DNA of 64,000 nt from CAZDKK01 sp964603725 (GTDB lineage Bacteria; Eisenbacteria; RBG-16-71-46; CAIMUX01; WJJG01), in the NCBI GenBank assembly GCA_964603725.1, contig CAZRWW010000013.1, forward strand, positions 1-64,000. The letters are read 5' to 3'. The notes under the pieces are model-generated. The model worked only from the letters and a program-made list of their open reading frames with translations, was not told the origin of the DNA and did no database searches. The position numbers and the translations under genes were made by a program. Shown in pieces: positions 9,603-17,047 of the stretch (position 1 is the stretch's first letter; each line of letters opens with the position of its first letter).

Positions 9603-10448
9603 CTAGTTGGATTCGTACATCTTCTTCACGCGGCCCCAGGTCGTGGGCTTGGGCGGCAGGCACGGATTCGGGAAGCAGTCGGTGTTCTCCCCCTGGAAGA
9701 CGCCGCCCTGCAGCTCGCAGTCGCCGCGGTAAATCTCCTGGCACCGGCCCGCCAGGCAGCAGGCCCCGCGGACGTTGGGCGGCGCGCAGGGATTGTAGCC
9801 CGCCTGGCCGAAGGCCAGCACGCCGAGCTGCCACTCCTCGAGCTCATCGATGTTGGGCGGGTTCGAGCCGTCGACGATCTGCGCCACCCTGCTGGATGGC
9901 ATGATCCCCAGGGGCAGCGTCTCGGCCCCGTAGACGTAGGCGGCGAACCAGGCCAGCTCGAGGATCGTCTCCGTTCTGATCCTGTCCCGCTGGTCGCCGC
10001 CGTAGGTGATGGCCACGCCCTCGTTCGGCCCGGGCCACCCTGCAGTGGGGATGACGAGGATCTCGGCGCGGGGAGGGCAGTAGTAGCCGTGAGACGTGAT
10101 CTCGATCGCCGACTGGTCGTACTGCTCGAAGCCAAACTCGATTCCGCCGAACCCCCGGGGCCCGGGGCAATTCTCGACGCTGAGAATCAAGTAAAAGACG
10201 CGGGCTTCGACCTCCTCGCCGCTGTCGTAAGGGCCCGAGACGATGGCGTCCGCGCAGCGGCGCAGCGTCGATTGCCCGCTGTAAATCTCCCCGGCGCTGT
10301 ACTCGATCCCCGGCTGGAGGTGGGGAATGAGCACCGCGTTGGCGTGCGGTCCGAACTGGGCGCGCGCGCCGCAGGTCGCCAGGACGATGACGGCCGCGGC
10401 GCCCGGGAGAAGCCGCGCTCCAGGCCACGGCCGAGCCCGTCGCGCCAT
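9603..10448 (-). CDS. Secreted WPGPNEG-family protein with one cysteine module and C-terminal TWG-VK tag
   Basis: The 281-residue protein has a twin-arginine-rich n-region and hydrophobic core (residues about 12-30), then a divergent copy of the N-terminal domain of its downstream neighbour. GGIEFGFEQY and AGWPGPNEGVAITYGG are the conserved points. A single cysteine module, GACCLAGRCQEIYRGDC..GGVF..C.PNPC, occupies residues 228-263. The chain ends TTWGRVKKMYESN. ATG 10448 is preceded by GGAGG at nine bases; the upstream in-frame start at 10574 lacks a site. Probably a cell-surface or extracellular protein paralogous to its neighbour; no enzymatic motif is visible. Confidence 0.75.
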   Translation of the reverse strand: MARRARPWPGARLLPGAAAVIVLATCGARAQFGPHANAVLIPHLQPGIEYSAGEIYSGQSTLRRCADAIVSGPYDSGEEVEARVFYLILSVENCPGPRGFGGIEFGFEQYDQSAIEITSHGYYCPPRAEILVIPTAGWPGPNEGVAITYGGDQRDRIRTETILELAWFAAYVYGAETLPLGIMPSSRVAQIVDGSNPPNIDELEEWQLGVLAFGQAGYNPCAPPNVRGACCLAGRCQEIYRGDCELQGGVFQGENTDCFPNPCLPPKPTTWGRVKKMYESN

Positions 10449-10724
10449 CGTTGTGATCCTCCGGTCGCTCCTCATGGAGAGATTAACCCCTGCTCCTGCG
10501 GTCAAGTTCGGCAACAACGCGCGGGAGTTCAAGGCCGATCGCGGCGCCGCGGGCTCCGCCACGGCGCGGATCACCCGACCTGCCGGAGGGCCGGGGCTCG
10601 GCGGGCGCCCGCCGGGCGCGGATGGTGCTCCGCTTCAGAGCGCGCGGGCGCGGAAGGGCGGACGTTAAAGACGCCGGCCCGAGCCCACAGGGGGCCCAGG
10701 CCGGTTCGCAGTGAAATCGCTGCA

Positions 10725-11309
10725 TTAGTGCGGGCAGGTCTTCCCCCAGCCTCCGCCGAAGACGACGAAGTCGGCCACGTTGGTGAGGTTGTCGCCGTTG
10801 AAGTCCGTGCAACCGCCGCCACCACCGTAGGCACCACCGAACACGCTGAAGTCAGCCAGGTTCACCGCGCAATCGCCACCGCCCAGCGGGCTCGTGATGT
10901 CCGGGCTCACGACGTACGTATACGAGCGGATAGGAATCGAATCCGCCAGAATGATCGCCGCCGCTGTTGCCTGGCAGCATCCGCCGAGCCTCACCTGGAA
11001 GCCGACGTAGCCGCTGCCATTGGTGTAGCCCGTCAGGTTGAGCCCGGTGCAGCTGCAAATGGTCGTGCAGCTGCCGTCGAACACAACCTCGACGTAGACG
11101 TTGGCGAGGGTGACGCCACCAAAGGCCTTCACCGTGATGCCCAGATCCCAGTACGGCGCACCACCGGTGGTCGCCGGGATCCCGAGCAGCCGCGGATAGG
11201 CCATGGTGTCACCTGGAGTGACTACGCAGTAGTCGGGGTCAGGAATACTGGCCCAAGCGGCACCGCTGACAAGTGCAAGCGCTATCATTGCACTTAGAAG
11301 CTTCTTCAT
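10725..11309 (-). CDS. Small secreted protein with C-terminal dockerin-like calcium repeats
   Basis: The 194-residue protein has a clear signal peptide, MKKLLSAMIALALVSGAAWA, and a beta-rich domain with a cysteine cluster (CTTICSCTG). The C-terminus holds two dockerin-type halves, CAVNLADFSVFGGAYGG and DFNGDNLTNVADFVVFGGG, ending GWGKTCPH. Classical dockerins bind cohesins in cellulosomes. In FCB and planctomycete genomes such repeats often occur on secreted proteins without cellulosomes, so a matrix-anchoring role is only a guess. GGGAGG sits about nine bases before the ATG. A near-perfect sigma-70 promoter lies at 11469-11497, giving a leader of about 150 nt. Confidence 0.75.
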   Translation of the reverse strand: MKKLLSAMIALALVSGAAWASIPDPDYCVVTPGDTMAYPRLLGIPATTGGAPYWDLGITVKAFGGVTLANVYVEVVFDGSCTTICSCTGLNLTGYTNGSGYVGFQVRLGGCCQATAAAIILADSIPIRSYTYVVSPDITSPLGGGDCAVNLADFSVFGGAYGGGGGCTDFNGDNLTNVADFVVFGGGWGKTCPH

Positions 11310-11468
11310 CCCTCAAACCTCCCAAGGGTTTCAGCTCGGTCCCAGCTTGCTATGGGCTGACCAGGACCGAACCTATGATGCAATAGTCAAAGAAGTCTCA
11401 ACGGTAAGAGCCTTGCTGCTTGAGCACCCCCTTTCTGCAGTTCTTCCACTGCTAGCTTGCACGCCCGA

Positions 11469-11497
11469 AGTATATCAATGCAAGGGTGGGGTGTCAA
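11469..11497 (-). promoter_or_regulatory. Near-consensus sigma-70 promoter for the dockerin-like gene
   Basis: Read on the minus strand: TTGACA (11492-11497), a 17-bp spacer, then TATACT (11469-11474). It faces the secreted dockerin-like gene that begins at 11309. The rest of the 316-bp gap between that gene and the tRNA shows no gene. This gap is visibly less GC-rich than its surroundings. Confidence 0.7.
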
Positions 11498-11625
11498 GGA
11501 GGAGATGGCGGCGTATCATTCCGCGCGGAGGGGTTTTGGCCCGATCCGGGCCGCCCAGTCGCCCAGTCCCGCTCGCCGACCGGAATGGACCATTCTGGTG
11601 CAGTGTGACGCACGGAATCCGAACT

Positions 11626-11699
11626 TGGGCGAAACAGGATTCGAACCTGTGACCTCCTGCTTGTAAGGCAGGCGCTCTAACCGGCTGAGCTATTCGCCC
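11626..11699 (-). tRNA. tRNA-Val (anticodon UAC)
   Basis: A 74-nt cloverleaf on the minus strand. The acceptor stem is GGGCGAA paired with TTCGCCC plus discriminator A. The D-arm is GCTC/GAGC. The anticodon stem is CCTGC/GCAGG enclosing CTTACAA, so the anticodon is UAC. The T-arm is ACAGG-TTCGAAT-CCTGT. The 3' CCA is not encoded. Confidence 0.95.
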
Positions 11700-11739
11700 C
11701 CGGGCGCGGTCCACCGGTCCACGCCGACCGCAGGGTCCA

Positions 11740-12036
11740 TCAGGCCCCCGCCCCCGACCCCGATCCCCCGCCGGCCGACTGACCCCTGGGGTTCCCGGTC
11801 AGGATGGCCCACGGCACCAGGCCCAGATAGCCCCCGACGAGCAGGATCGCTCCAAGGGATTCGCCGCCCAGGCTCAGGACCACGTAGCCAAGCACGATGG
11901 CGGCCAGCCCGGCGGCGAAGAGCATGATGTTGCGCCGGCCGATGCGCACCCCCTCGGGGGCCCCGGGCTCGCGCGTCTGCCCCGGTCTGGGCGGGACCGG
12001 GCCTTTGCCTTTCGTCTTCTTCGGGTTCTTTTCCAT
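11740..12036 (-). CDS. Small two-helix membrane protein, unknown (DUF3098-like layout)
   Basis: 98 residues: a basic, proline-rich cytoplasmic N-terminus, then a first membrane helix (IMLFAAGLAAIVLGYVVLSL, about 38-57). A short loop and a second helix (LGAILLVGGYLGLVPWAIL) follow, with a Gly/Ser-rich tail. The RRN-helix-GG arrangement resembles small DUF3098-type proteins of FCB bacteria, but the similarity is weak and no function is assigned. AGGAGA lies seven bases upstream of the ATG. It sits 80 bp downstream of mltG on the same strand and may be cotranscribed with it. Confidence 0.6.
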   Translation of the reverse strand: MEKNPKKTKGKGPVPPRPGQTREPGAPEGVRIGRRNIMLFAAGLAAIVLGYVVLSLGGESLGAILLVGGYLGLVPWAILTGNPRGQSAGGGSGSGAGA

Positions 12037-12117
12037 GCCAGCTTCTCCTGGGTCTCCTGAACGGCTTGCCCCGGATCTCCCTGCGGGCGGCCACCCTAGC
12101 AGGACATCCGCCCGGGC

Positions 12118-13242
12118 TCAACCCTCGGCCGGCCGATCTTGGGCCGCGTGAGCCCGGGCGCGCCGGATCGCCTCCCGAGCTCGATTGTGGGCGGCCAGGG
12201 TCCGCGAGAAGACGTGCGAGCCGTCGCCCCGCGCCACGAAATACAGATCCTGGCACCCTTCCAGCGGATGCAGGGCCGCGTCGATGCTGGCCAGGCCCGG
12301 GCAGCAGATCGGCCCCGGCGGCAGGCCGGCGCGCAGGTAGGTGTTGTAGGGCGACTCGATGCGCAGGTCCCGCTCCCAGAGCCGCTGCCCCATCTTCCCC
12401 AGGGCGTAGGCCACGGTGGGATCGGCTTCCAGCCGGCGCCGCTGGCGCAGGCGATTGTGGTACACGGCCGAGATGCGGGGCATCTCGCTCGGAAGCGCCG
12501 CCTCGGCCTGGATGATCGAGGCCAGCGTCAGCACCTCGCGCACGCTCAGCCCGAGCGCTGCGGCCCTCCGGCGGCGCCTCTCGTCAAAGCGTGCCAGGCA
12601 CGTGCGGGACATGAAGGCCAGGATCTCCCGCGCCGGCGTGCCGTACTCGAACGCGTAGGTCTCAGGAAACAGGTATCCCTCCAACCCCGGGCCGGGAAGG
12701 CCGAGCGATCGCACCCAGGCCGAATCCGACGCGGCCACGGCCAGCTCGCGCTCGTCGATCCGCAAAGCCTCTCCCAGCCGCGGCAAGATCCGGCCGACGC
12801 CCCACCCCTCGGGGATGGTCACATGGAGCCGGTGCGTGCGGCCCGTCACGAGGGCGTGCAGGATCTCCCGCGCCGACTGCGCCGGCGAGATCACATACAG
12901 CCCGGCCTTGATGGATCGGTCCTCACCGGTCAGCCGCCCCCAGAGCGCCAGCGGCGAGCGCGGCGCCAGAATGCCCAGCCCCTCGAGCCGCGCCTGGACC
13001 GACCGCAGGCTCTCGCCCCGGCGCACGACGATTTCGCGCGGCAGTCCGCGGGGATCGTGCGGCGTATCGAGCGCCCACTGCACGCGCGCGTAAAGCGCCG
13101 CTCCCAGCGCGGCCACGGCGATCAGGGCGATGAACGCGACCCAGAACGCCCGCCGCCACTGCAACGCGCGGGCGGGTCGTTCGGTTCGCGGATCGATGAG
13201 ATCGGCCGGTATCGGCTCAGGGCCTGCGTTCTGCTGGCGCAT
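12118..13242 (-). CDS. mltG: Endolytic murein transglycosylase MltG
   Basis: Membrane-anchored lytic transglycosylase of the YceG/MltG family, thought to cut nascent peptidoglycan strands and set glycan length. The 374-residue protein has one membrane helix at about 33-53 and a LysM-like segment (VVRRGESLRSVQARL). The catalytic domain contains VTIPEGW, GYLFPETYAF and TLASIIQAEA, with probable catalytic E247. ISAVYHNRL, LEADPTVAYALG and SPYNTYLRAGLPPGPI follow. Many family members read EKE where this one has QAE; the second Glu is the invariant one, and Q at the first position also occurs in other phyla. The start overlaps the end of ruvX by 26 bp, and GAGGGAGG precedes the ATG. Confidence 0.95.
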   Translation of the reverse strand: MRQQNAGPEPIPADLIDPRTERPARALQWRRAFWVAFIALIAVAALGAALYARVQWALDTPHDPRGLPREIVVRRGESLRSVQARLEGLGILAPRSPLALWGRLTGEDRSIKAGLYVISPAQSAREILHALVTGRTHRLHVTIPEGWGVGRILPRLGEALRIDERELAVAASDSAWVRSLGLPGPGLEGYLFPETYAFEYGTPAREILAFMSRTCLARFDERRRRRAAALGLSVREVLTLASIIQAEAALPSEMPRISAVYHNRLRQRRRLEADPTVAYALGKMGQRLWERDLRIESPYNTYLRAGLPPGPICCPGLASIDAALHPLEGCQDLYFVARGDGSHVFSRTLAAHNRAREAIRRARAHAAQDRPAEG

Positions 13243-13732
13243 CCGGCCGGCCTCCCTCGCTCTCGCCCGGCCGGCCGCGGGCGCGGCGCTGCTCGTCCAG
13301 GTAGTCCTGGAGGATGAGCGCGGCCGCCAGGCGGTCGATGTCTCCGGAGCGGCCGCGCCGGCCGGAACCCCGCCGGCGGCGACCGGCGTCCGGCACGAGG
13401 CTCTGCGCCTCCCAGGTCGTCAGCGCCTCGTCGCGCAAGACGACCTCCACGCCGGCGCGGCGCCCGATTCGCTCGGCCAGCGCGCGAGAGAGCGTGGCGA
13501 TCTCGCCCTCGTCCCCGCTCGGCAGGCGCGGCAGCCCGATCACGACCGCGACGACCTCGTGACGGGCGATCAGCTCCAGCACATGGTCGACCAGTCCTCC
13601 GAGCTGGAGCGACACGGTCTCGAGCGGCGAGGCGAGGAGGCCCTCGGGATCGCTGAGCGCGATGCCCGTGCGGGCCCGTCCGGGGTCGAGGGCCAGGATC
13701 CGCCCGGCGGATCGCGACCGGTTGTGCTCCAT
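13217..13732 (-). CDS. ruvX: RuvX/YqgF family pre-16S rRNA processing nuclease (RNase H fold)
   Basis: The 171-residue RNase H-fold protein is the likely Holliday-junction-resolvase-like/pre-16S rRNA nuclease of the YqgF family. Landmarks are ILALDPGRARTGIALSD (first acidic ligand), VVIGLPRLPSGDEG, LRDEALTTWEA (DERLTT in most relatives; the Arg is Ala here) and GDIDRLAAALILQDYL. ATG 13732 has GGAGGG nine bases upstream; in-frame starts further up would overlap the anti-sigma kinase gene. The basic linker RRRRGSGRRGR and the Pro/Arg-rich tail are additions. Upstream of and overlapping mltG, a common bacterial pairing. Confidence 0.92.
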   Translation of the reverse strand: MEHNRSRSAGRILALDPGRARTGIALSDPEGLLASPLETVSLQLGGLVDHVLELIARHEVVAVVIGLPRLPSGDEGEIATLSRALAERIGRRAGVEVVLRDEALTTWEAQSLVPDAGRRRRGSGRRGRSGDIDRLAAALILQDYLDEQRRARGRPGESEGGRPDAPAERRP

Positions 13733-13770
13733 CGGATCCGCCCTCCGGCACTGGGTGGTGAGCGTGCCCC

Positions 13771-14214
13771 CTAGCGCCCTCCTCGCAGCTTGCGGGTGAG
13801 AACGGCCCGGCAGCCCTGGCCCGCGATGATACGGAACGAGACGTCGTCCATCAGGCTGCGCATGATGAAGATCCCCCGGCCGCGCGGCGCGAGCAGGCTT
13901 TCGGGGGTCGTGGGATCGGCATTGAGCACCTTCTCGACATCGAAGCCCGGTCCGCGATCCCCCACGATCACCCGGAACTGATCGGCCTGCAGGACGAAGA
14001 CGAACTCGATCGGCAGGCTCTCGTCGAAGCAATTGCCGTGCTGGACGGCGTTGGTGCCCGCCTCCACCACCGAGATCGCGATCGCGTTGGCCTCTTCTTC
14101 GGACAGATCCATCAGCTCGACGATGCCCTCGACCACCTTGTCGATCACGCTTAGCGCCTCCATGCGCGTGGGAATCGTCACGTGGATCTCGTTGGGCTTC
14201 CATTCTTGTGACAT
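13771..14214 (-). CDS. RsbW/SpoIIAB-like anti-sigma factor serine kinase (HATPase)
   Basis: The 147-residue single-domain GHKL ATPase shows the N-box EAGTNAVQHGN, the G1 box VGDRGPGFD and the G2 box APRGRGIFIMRSLMDDV. This is the RsbW pattern: a kinase that phosphorylates an STAS antagonist and sequesters a sigma factor or another partner. The start at 14214 gives the standard family length; a start at 14298 would add a 28-residue basic extension. Its natural partner, the STAS protein at 14298-14633, lies directly upstream. No sigma factor or PP2C phosphatase is in the window, so the controlled output is unknown. Confidence 0.88.
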   Translation of the reverse strand: MSQEWKPNEIHVTIPTRMEALSVIDKVVEGIVELMDLSEEEANAIAISVVEAGTNAVQHGNCFDESLPIEFVFVLQADQFRVIVGDRGPGFDVEKVLNADPTTPESLLAPRGRGIFIMRSLMDDVSFRIIAGQGCRAVLTRKLRGGR

Positions 14215-14297
14215 CGGCACCACTCTTGGGTCCGCCGCCTGAGCGCTCCGGGCCGCGCGGCGCGGCGATTCCTTCGGGCATCCCCGCGCGCGCGCCA

Positions 14298-14633
14298 TCA
14301 GAAGCTGGCCAGGGCCTGCTCGACGCTGTCGTAGGTGTCGAACACCGTGTGCAGCTTGGTGACCATGAAGATCTGGTGTATGCGTTTTGACACGCGCGAG
14401 AGCTTGATGCTCCCGCCCGCGTTGGTCACCGTGACGTGGCTGGCGATGAGGATGCCCAGTCCCGTGGAATTCACCCAGGACACATCGCCCAGATCGATCA
14501 GCAGCTTCTTCGAGCCCGCGTCCAGGCTGCCCTTGATCAGCTCCCGGACCGCCTCCGCATCGGGGCCGCCCATCAGCTTACCGCTCAGCGTGATGACGGT
14601 GACGTCGCCCTCTGCGTGTTTCTCTGCCTTCAT
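14298..14633 (-). CDS. RsbV/SpoIIAA-like STAS anti-anti-sigma factor
   Basis: The 111-residue STAS-domain protein begins with a strand GDVTVITLSGKLMGGPDAEAV. It carries the phosphorylation loop DVSWVNSTGLGIL, whose Ser is the expected target of the adjacent RsbW-like kinase. Unphosphorylated antagonist normally binds the kinase and frees its partner protein. The ATG directly follows the stop of rluD, and GGAGGG lies six bases upstream. With the following gene it forms a partner-switch pair embedded in a housekeeping operon. Confidence 0.92.
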   Translation of the reverse strand: MKAEKHAEGDVTVITLSGKLMGGPDAEAVRELIKGSLDAGSKKLLIDLGDVSWVNSTGLGILIASHVTVTNAGGSIKLSRVSKRIHQIFMVTKLHTVFDTYDSVEQALASF

Positions 14634-15623
14634 TTAGTTCCCTCCTGGCTCCATCAGCTGAAGGAGTGCTCCTTCCATGTCTCGCGGCACCGGGGCCTCG
14701 AACACCAGCCACTCGCCGTCGGCCGGATGGCGGAAGCCCAGATGGTATGCGTGCAGGGCGACCCTGCCCAGCCCCCTCATCAGGCCCTGGACTCGCGCCC
14801 GGTCGGCGGGCGCGAGCCGCCTGGCGAACGCCACACCCCCGTAGAGCGCGTCGCCCACCACCGGATGGCCCATGTTGGCCAGGTGCACGCGCACCTGATG
14901 CGTGCGGCCCGTTCGCAATCCTAGGCGAAGCAGTGAGAAGGAGTCAAACGCCGCCAGGACCCCCCAGTGCGTCCGCGCGGGCTTCCCGCCGCGGTCGACG
15001 ACCGCCATGCGCTGCCGGTTGTGCGGATCGCGCCCGATCGGGCGATCGATCTCGCCCTCCTCCTGAGGCAGATGACCCCAGACCAGGGCCACGTAGAGGC
15101 GCTCGGTCGCGTGCGCCGCAAACTGCTCCCGCAGACTCTGGTAGGCGCGCCCGCTGCGCGCAACGACGAGCAGGCCGCTGGTGTCCTTGTCCAGGCGATG
15201 CACGATGCCCGGCCGCACGCCCCCACCCGGGGCCTCCCAGGTCGGCCAGCGGTGCAAGAGACCGTTGACGAGGGTGCCGCCCCAGTTGCCGGGCGCCGGA
15301 TGGACCACCAGCCCAGGCGGCTTGTGCAGGACGAGCAGGTCGTCGTCCTCGAACACCGCGTCGATCGGCACCGGCTCCGCGCCGGCCCGGATCTCGGTCA
15401 GCCCGGCGACGGCCGGCCAGGTGATCTCCTGCCCCTCGGCCACCGGGGTGCTGGGCTTGCACGGGCGGCCGTCCAGCAGGACCTCGCCGGAACGGATCAG
15501 GCGCTGGATCTGGGTGCGAGAGACCGCCTCGACACGCTCGGCCAGGTACAGGTCGACGCGCGTCCCCTCCCCTTCCTCCTCGACGCGCAGGCTCCGGCGC
15601 TCGGCTGTGGAGCCGGCGGTCAC
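14634..15623 (-). CDS. rluD: RluA/RluD family ribosomal large-subunit pseudouridine synthase
   Basis: The 329-residue rRNA pseudouridine synthase has an N-terminal S4 RNA-binding domain (VDLYLAERVEAVSRTQIQRL, near residue 24). The catalytic motif GIVHRLDKDTSGLLVVA contains the conserved Asp. Later strand motifs include GRTHQVRVHLANMGHPVVGD. The lspA-rluD order is common in bacteria and supports the RluD assignment, but which uridines are modified cannot be told from sequence. The GTG start overlaps the lspA stop as GTGA. Confidence 0.93.
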   Translation of the reverse strand: MTAGSTAERRSLRVEEEGEGTRVDLYLAERVEAVSRTQIQRLIRSGEVLLDGRPCKPSTPVAEGQEITWPAVAGLTEIRAGAEPVPIDAVFEDDDLLVLHKPPGLVVHPAPGNWGGTLVNGLLHRWPTWEAPGGGVRPGIVHRLDKDTSGLLVVARSGRAYQSLREQFAAHATERLYVALVWGHLPQEEGEIDRPIGRDPHNRQRMAVVDRGGKPARTHWGVLAAFDSFSLLRLGLRTGRTHQVRVHLANMGHPVVGDALYGGVAFARRLAPADRARVQGLMRGLGRVALHAYHLGFRHPADGEWLVFEAPVPRDMEGALLQLMEPGGN

Positions 15624-16207
15624 CCGCCGCCTCGCGCGCCGCCCGGCGCGGCGTCCCGCTCGTCGCCCGGCGCGGCGTCCCGCTCCTCGCCCGGCGCGGC
15701 GTCCCGCTCCTCGCCCGGCGCGGCGCCCCGCTCCTCGCCCGGCGCGGCGCCGCGCGCGCGCCGCTCACCCGCCAGAAAGGCGATCGCCAGGTAGATGACG
15801 CCCAGGGTGATGCCGATATCGGCCACGTTGAAGGTCGGCCAGCGGTGCAGGCCGATGCCCACGTCGATGAAATCGATCACCTCGCGCCGCCAGAGGCGAT
15901 CGACCAGGTTGCCGAGCGCGCCGCCCAGCACGAGCCCGAAGGCGAGGTTGCTGCCGCGGAATCGGTAGCGCCCCTTGACGACGAGATACACGACGATGCC
16001 GGCCGAGAGGATCGAGATCGCCATCAGCGCGACTCGGCCGCCCTGGAACAGGCCGAACGCGGTGCCCGCGTTCTGCACGTGACGCAGCCGCGCGAAGTCC
16101 CCGAGCAGCGGCACGATGACCCGCAGCTCGAGGTGGGCGTGCACGAGCATCTTGGTGATCTGATCGATCAGGAGCGTGGCGGCGGCGCTCGCCAGGAAGG
16201 TCCTCAA
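15620..16207 (-). CDS. lspA: Lipoprotein signal peptidase LspA with repetitive C-terminal tail
   Basis: Type II signal peptidase that removes lipoprotein signal peptides in the inner membrane. The four-helix core contains the two conserved regions with catalytic aspartates, ALGNLVDRL and FNVADIGITLG, plus VQNAGTAFGLF. The family core ends at about residue 150. An extra tail of 40 residues follows, made of the octapeptide AAPGEER[GD] repeated about 4.5 times from a 24-bp DNA repeat. Coupled to rluD by GTGA, with 3 bp between it and the purine nucleoside phosphorylase gene. Confidence 0.95.
   Translation of the reverse strand: MRTFLASAAATLLIDQITKMLVHAHLELRVIVPLLGDFARLRHVQNAGTAFGLFQGGRVALMAISILSAGIVVYLVVKGRYRFRGSNLAFGLVLGGALGNLVDRLWRREVIDFIDVGIGLHRWPTFNVADIGITLGVIYLAIAFLAGERRARGAAPGEERGAAPGEERDAAPGEERDAAPGDERDAAPGGARGGG
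15640..15754 (-). repeat. 24-bp tandem repeat in the 3' end of lspA
   Basis: About 4.5 copies of a 24-bp unit encode AAPGEERD/G. The copies differ by one or two bases. They lie after the last membrane helix, so the tail is predicted to be cytoplasmic, highly charged and disordered. Confidence 0.85.
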
Positions 16208-16210
16208 GCC

Positions 16211-17047
16211 CTAGCCTCCCATGCTCGCGAGGACGCCGGTGATGACCCGGTTGAGCTGCGGCTGGGCGCGGCTGGCGGCGCCCAGGATCTTCTCCAGGTT
16301 GGCCGCCTGGAGCGCGTCGGGCAGACACATGTCGGTGACGACGCACAGGGCGAGAACCCGCAGGCCCCCATGCACGGCGGCCAGATTCTCGGGGATCAAG
16401 GACATCCCCACCACGTCGGCCCCGATCATGCGCAGGAAGCGATACTCCGCCCGCGTCTCGAGATTCGGTCCGGCCACCCCCACGAAGATGCCCTTGTGCA
16501 GCGTGATGCCGGCGCGCAGCGCGGCGCCCACAGCCAGCTCGCCCAGCGCCCGATCGTAAGGCTCGCTCATGTCGGGAAAGCGCGGGCCGAGCTCGTCTTC
16601 GTTCGGGCCGATGAGCGGGTTGTCGCCCATCAAGTTGATGTGGTCGACGATGACGACCAGGTCGCCCTCGCGGTAGAGCGGATGGAGGCCGCCGACCGCG
16701 CTCGTGACGACGAGGGTCTGGACGCCCAGCGCCCGCATCACCCGCACCGGGAAGGCCACCGCCTGCATCGGGTAGCCCTCGTAGTAGTGGACCCGCCCGC
16801 GCATCACGACGACCGGGCGGCCGGCCAGAGTCCCGCTCACCAGATGACCGCTGTGAAAACCCACGGTGGAAACCGGGAAATGGGGAATCTCGCCGAAGGG
16901 AATCGAGATGGGGTCGGCGAGCTGATCCGCGATCTGATCGAGGCCGGAGCCGAGGATCAGGCCCACGCCCGGCGCACCGAAACCCCGCGAGCGCAGGAAA
17001 CCCGCCGCTGCGCGGGCCCGCGCCGCGATGCCTTCGCCCTGGCTCAC
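16211..17047 (-). CDS. punA: Purine nucleoside phosphorylase, trimeric PNP family, with Asp at the base-specificity position
   Basis: The 278-residue protein cleaves purine nucleosides with phosphate in purine salvage. Family features are GLILGSGL, MRGRVHYYEGY (H87), GVAGPNLETRAE (E197) and DVVGMSLIPE. Two deviations are visible. The usual VTNAAGG is VTSAVGGL (S116). The Asn that recognises the 6-oxo group of guanine/hypoxanthine (N243 in the mammalian enzyme) is D239 in CVVTDMCLPD. Asp there is typical of methylthioadenosine phosphorylases and favours 6-aminopurines, so adenosine-type substrates are possible. The GTG start overlaps the preceding stop as GTGA. Confidence 0.88.
   Translation of the reverse strand: MSQGEGIAARARAAAGFLRSRGFGAPGVGLILGSGLDQIADQLADPISIPFGEIPHFPVSTVGFHSGHLVSGTLAGRPVVVMRGRVHYYEGYPMQAVAFPVRVMRALGVQTLVVTSAVGGLHPLYREGDLVVIVDHINLMGDNPLIGPNEDELGPRFPDMSEPYDRALGELAVGAALRAGITLHKGIFVGVAGPNLETRAEYRFLRMIGADVVGMSLIPENLAAVHGGLRVLALCVVTDMCLPDALQAANLEKILGAASRAQPQLNRVITGVLASMGG

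Noticed and set aside
6182..9904. A 1240-residue plus-strand open frame across the phosphodiesterase and cysteine-rich genes
   Set aside because: Antisense shadow of genes with clear motifs and start sites; low-complexity translation.
11626..11699. tRNA as an integration site for a genomic island
   Set aside because: No integrase and no duplicated tRNA 3' end found in the window.
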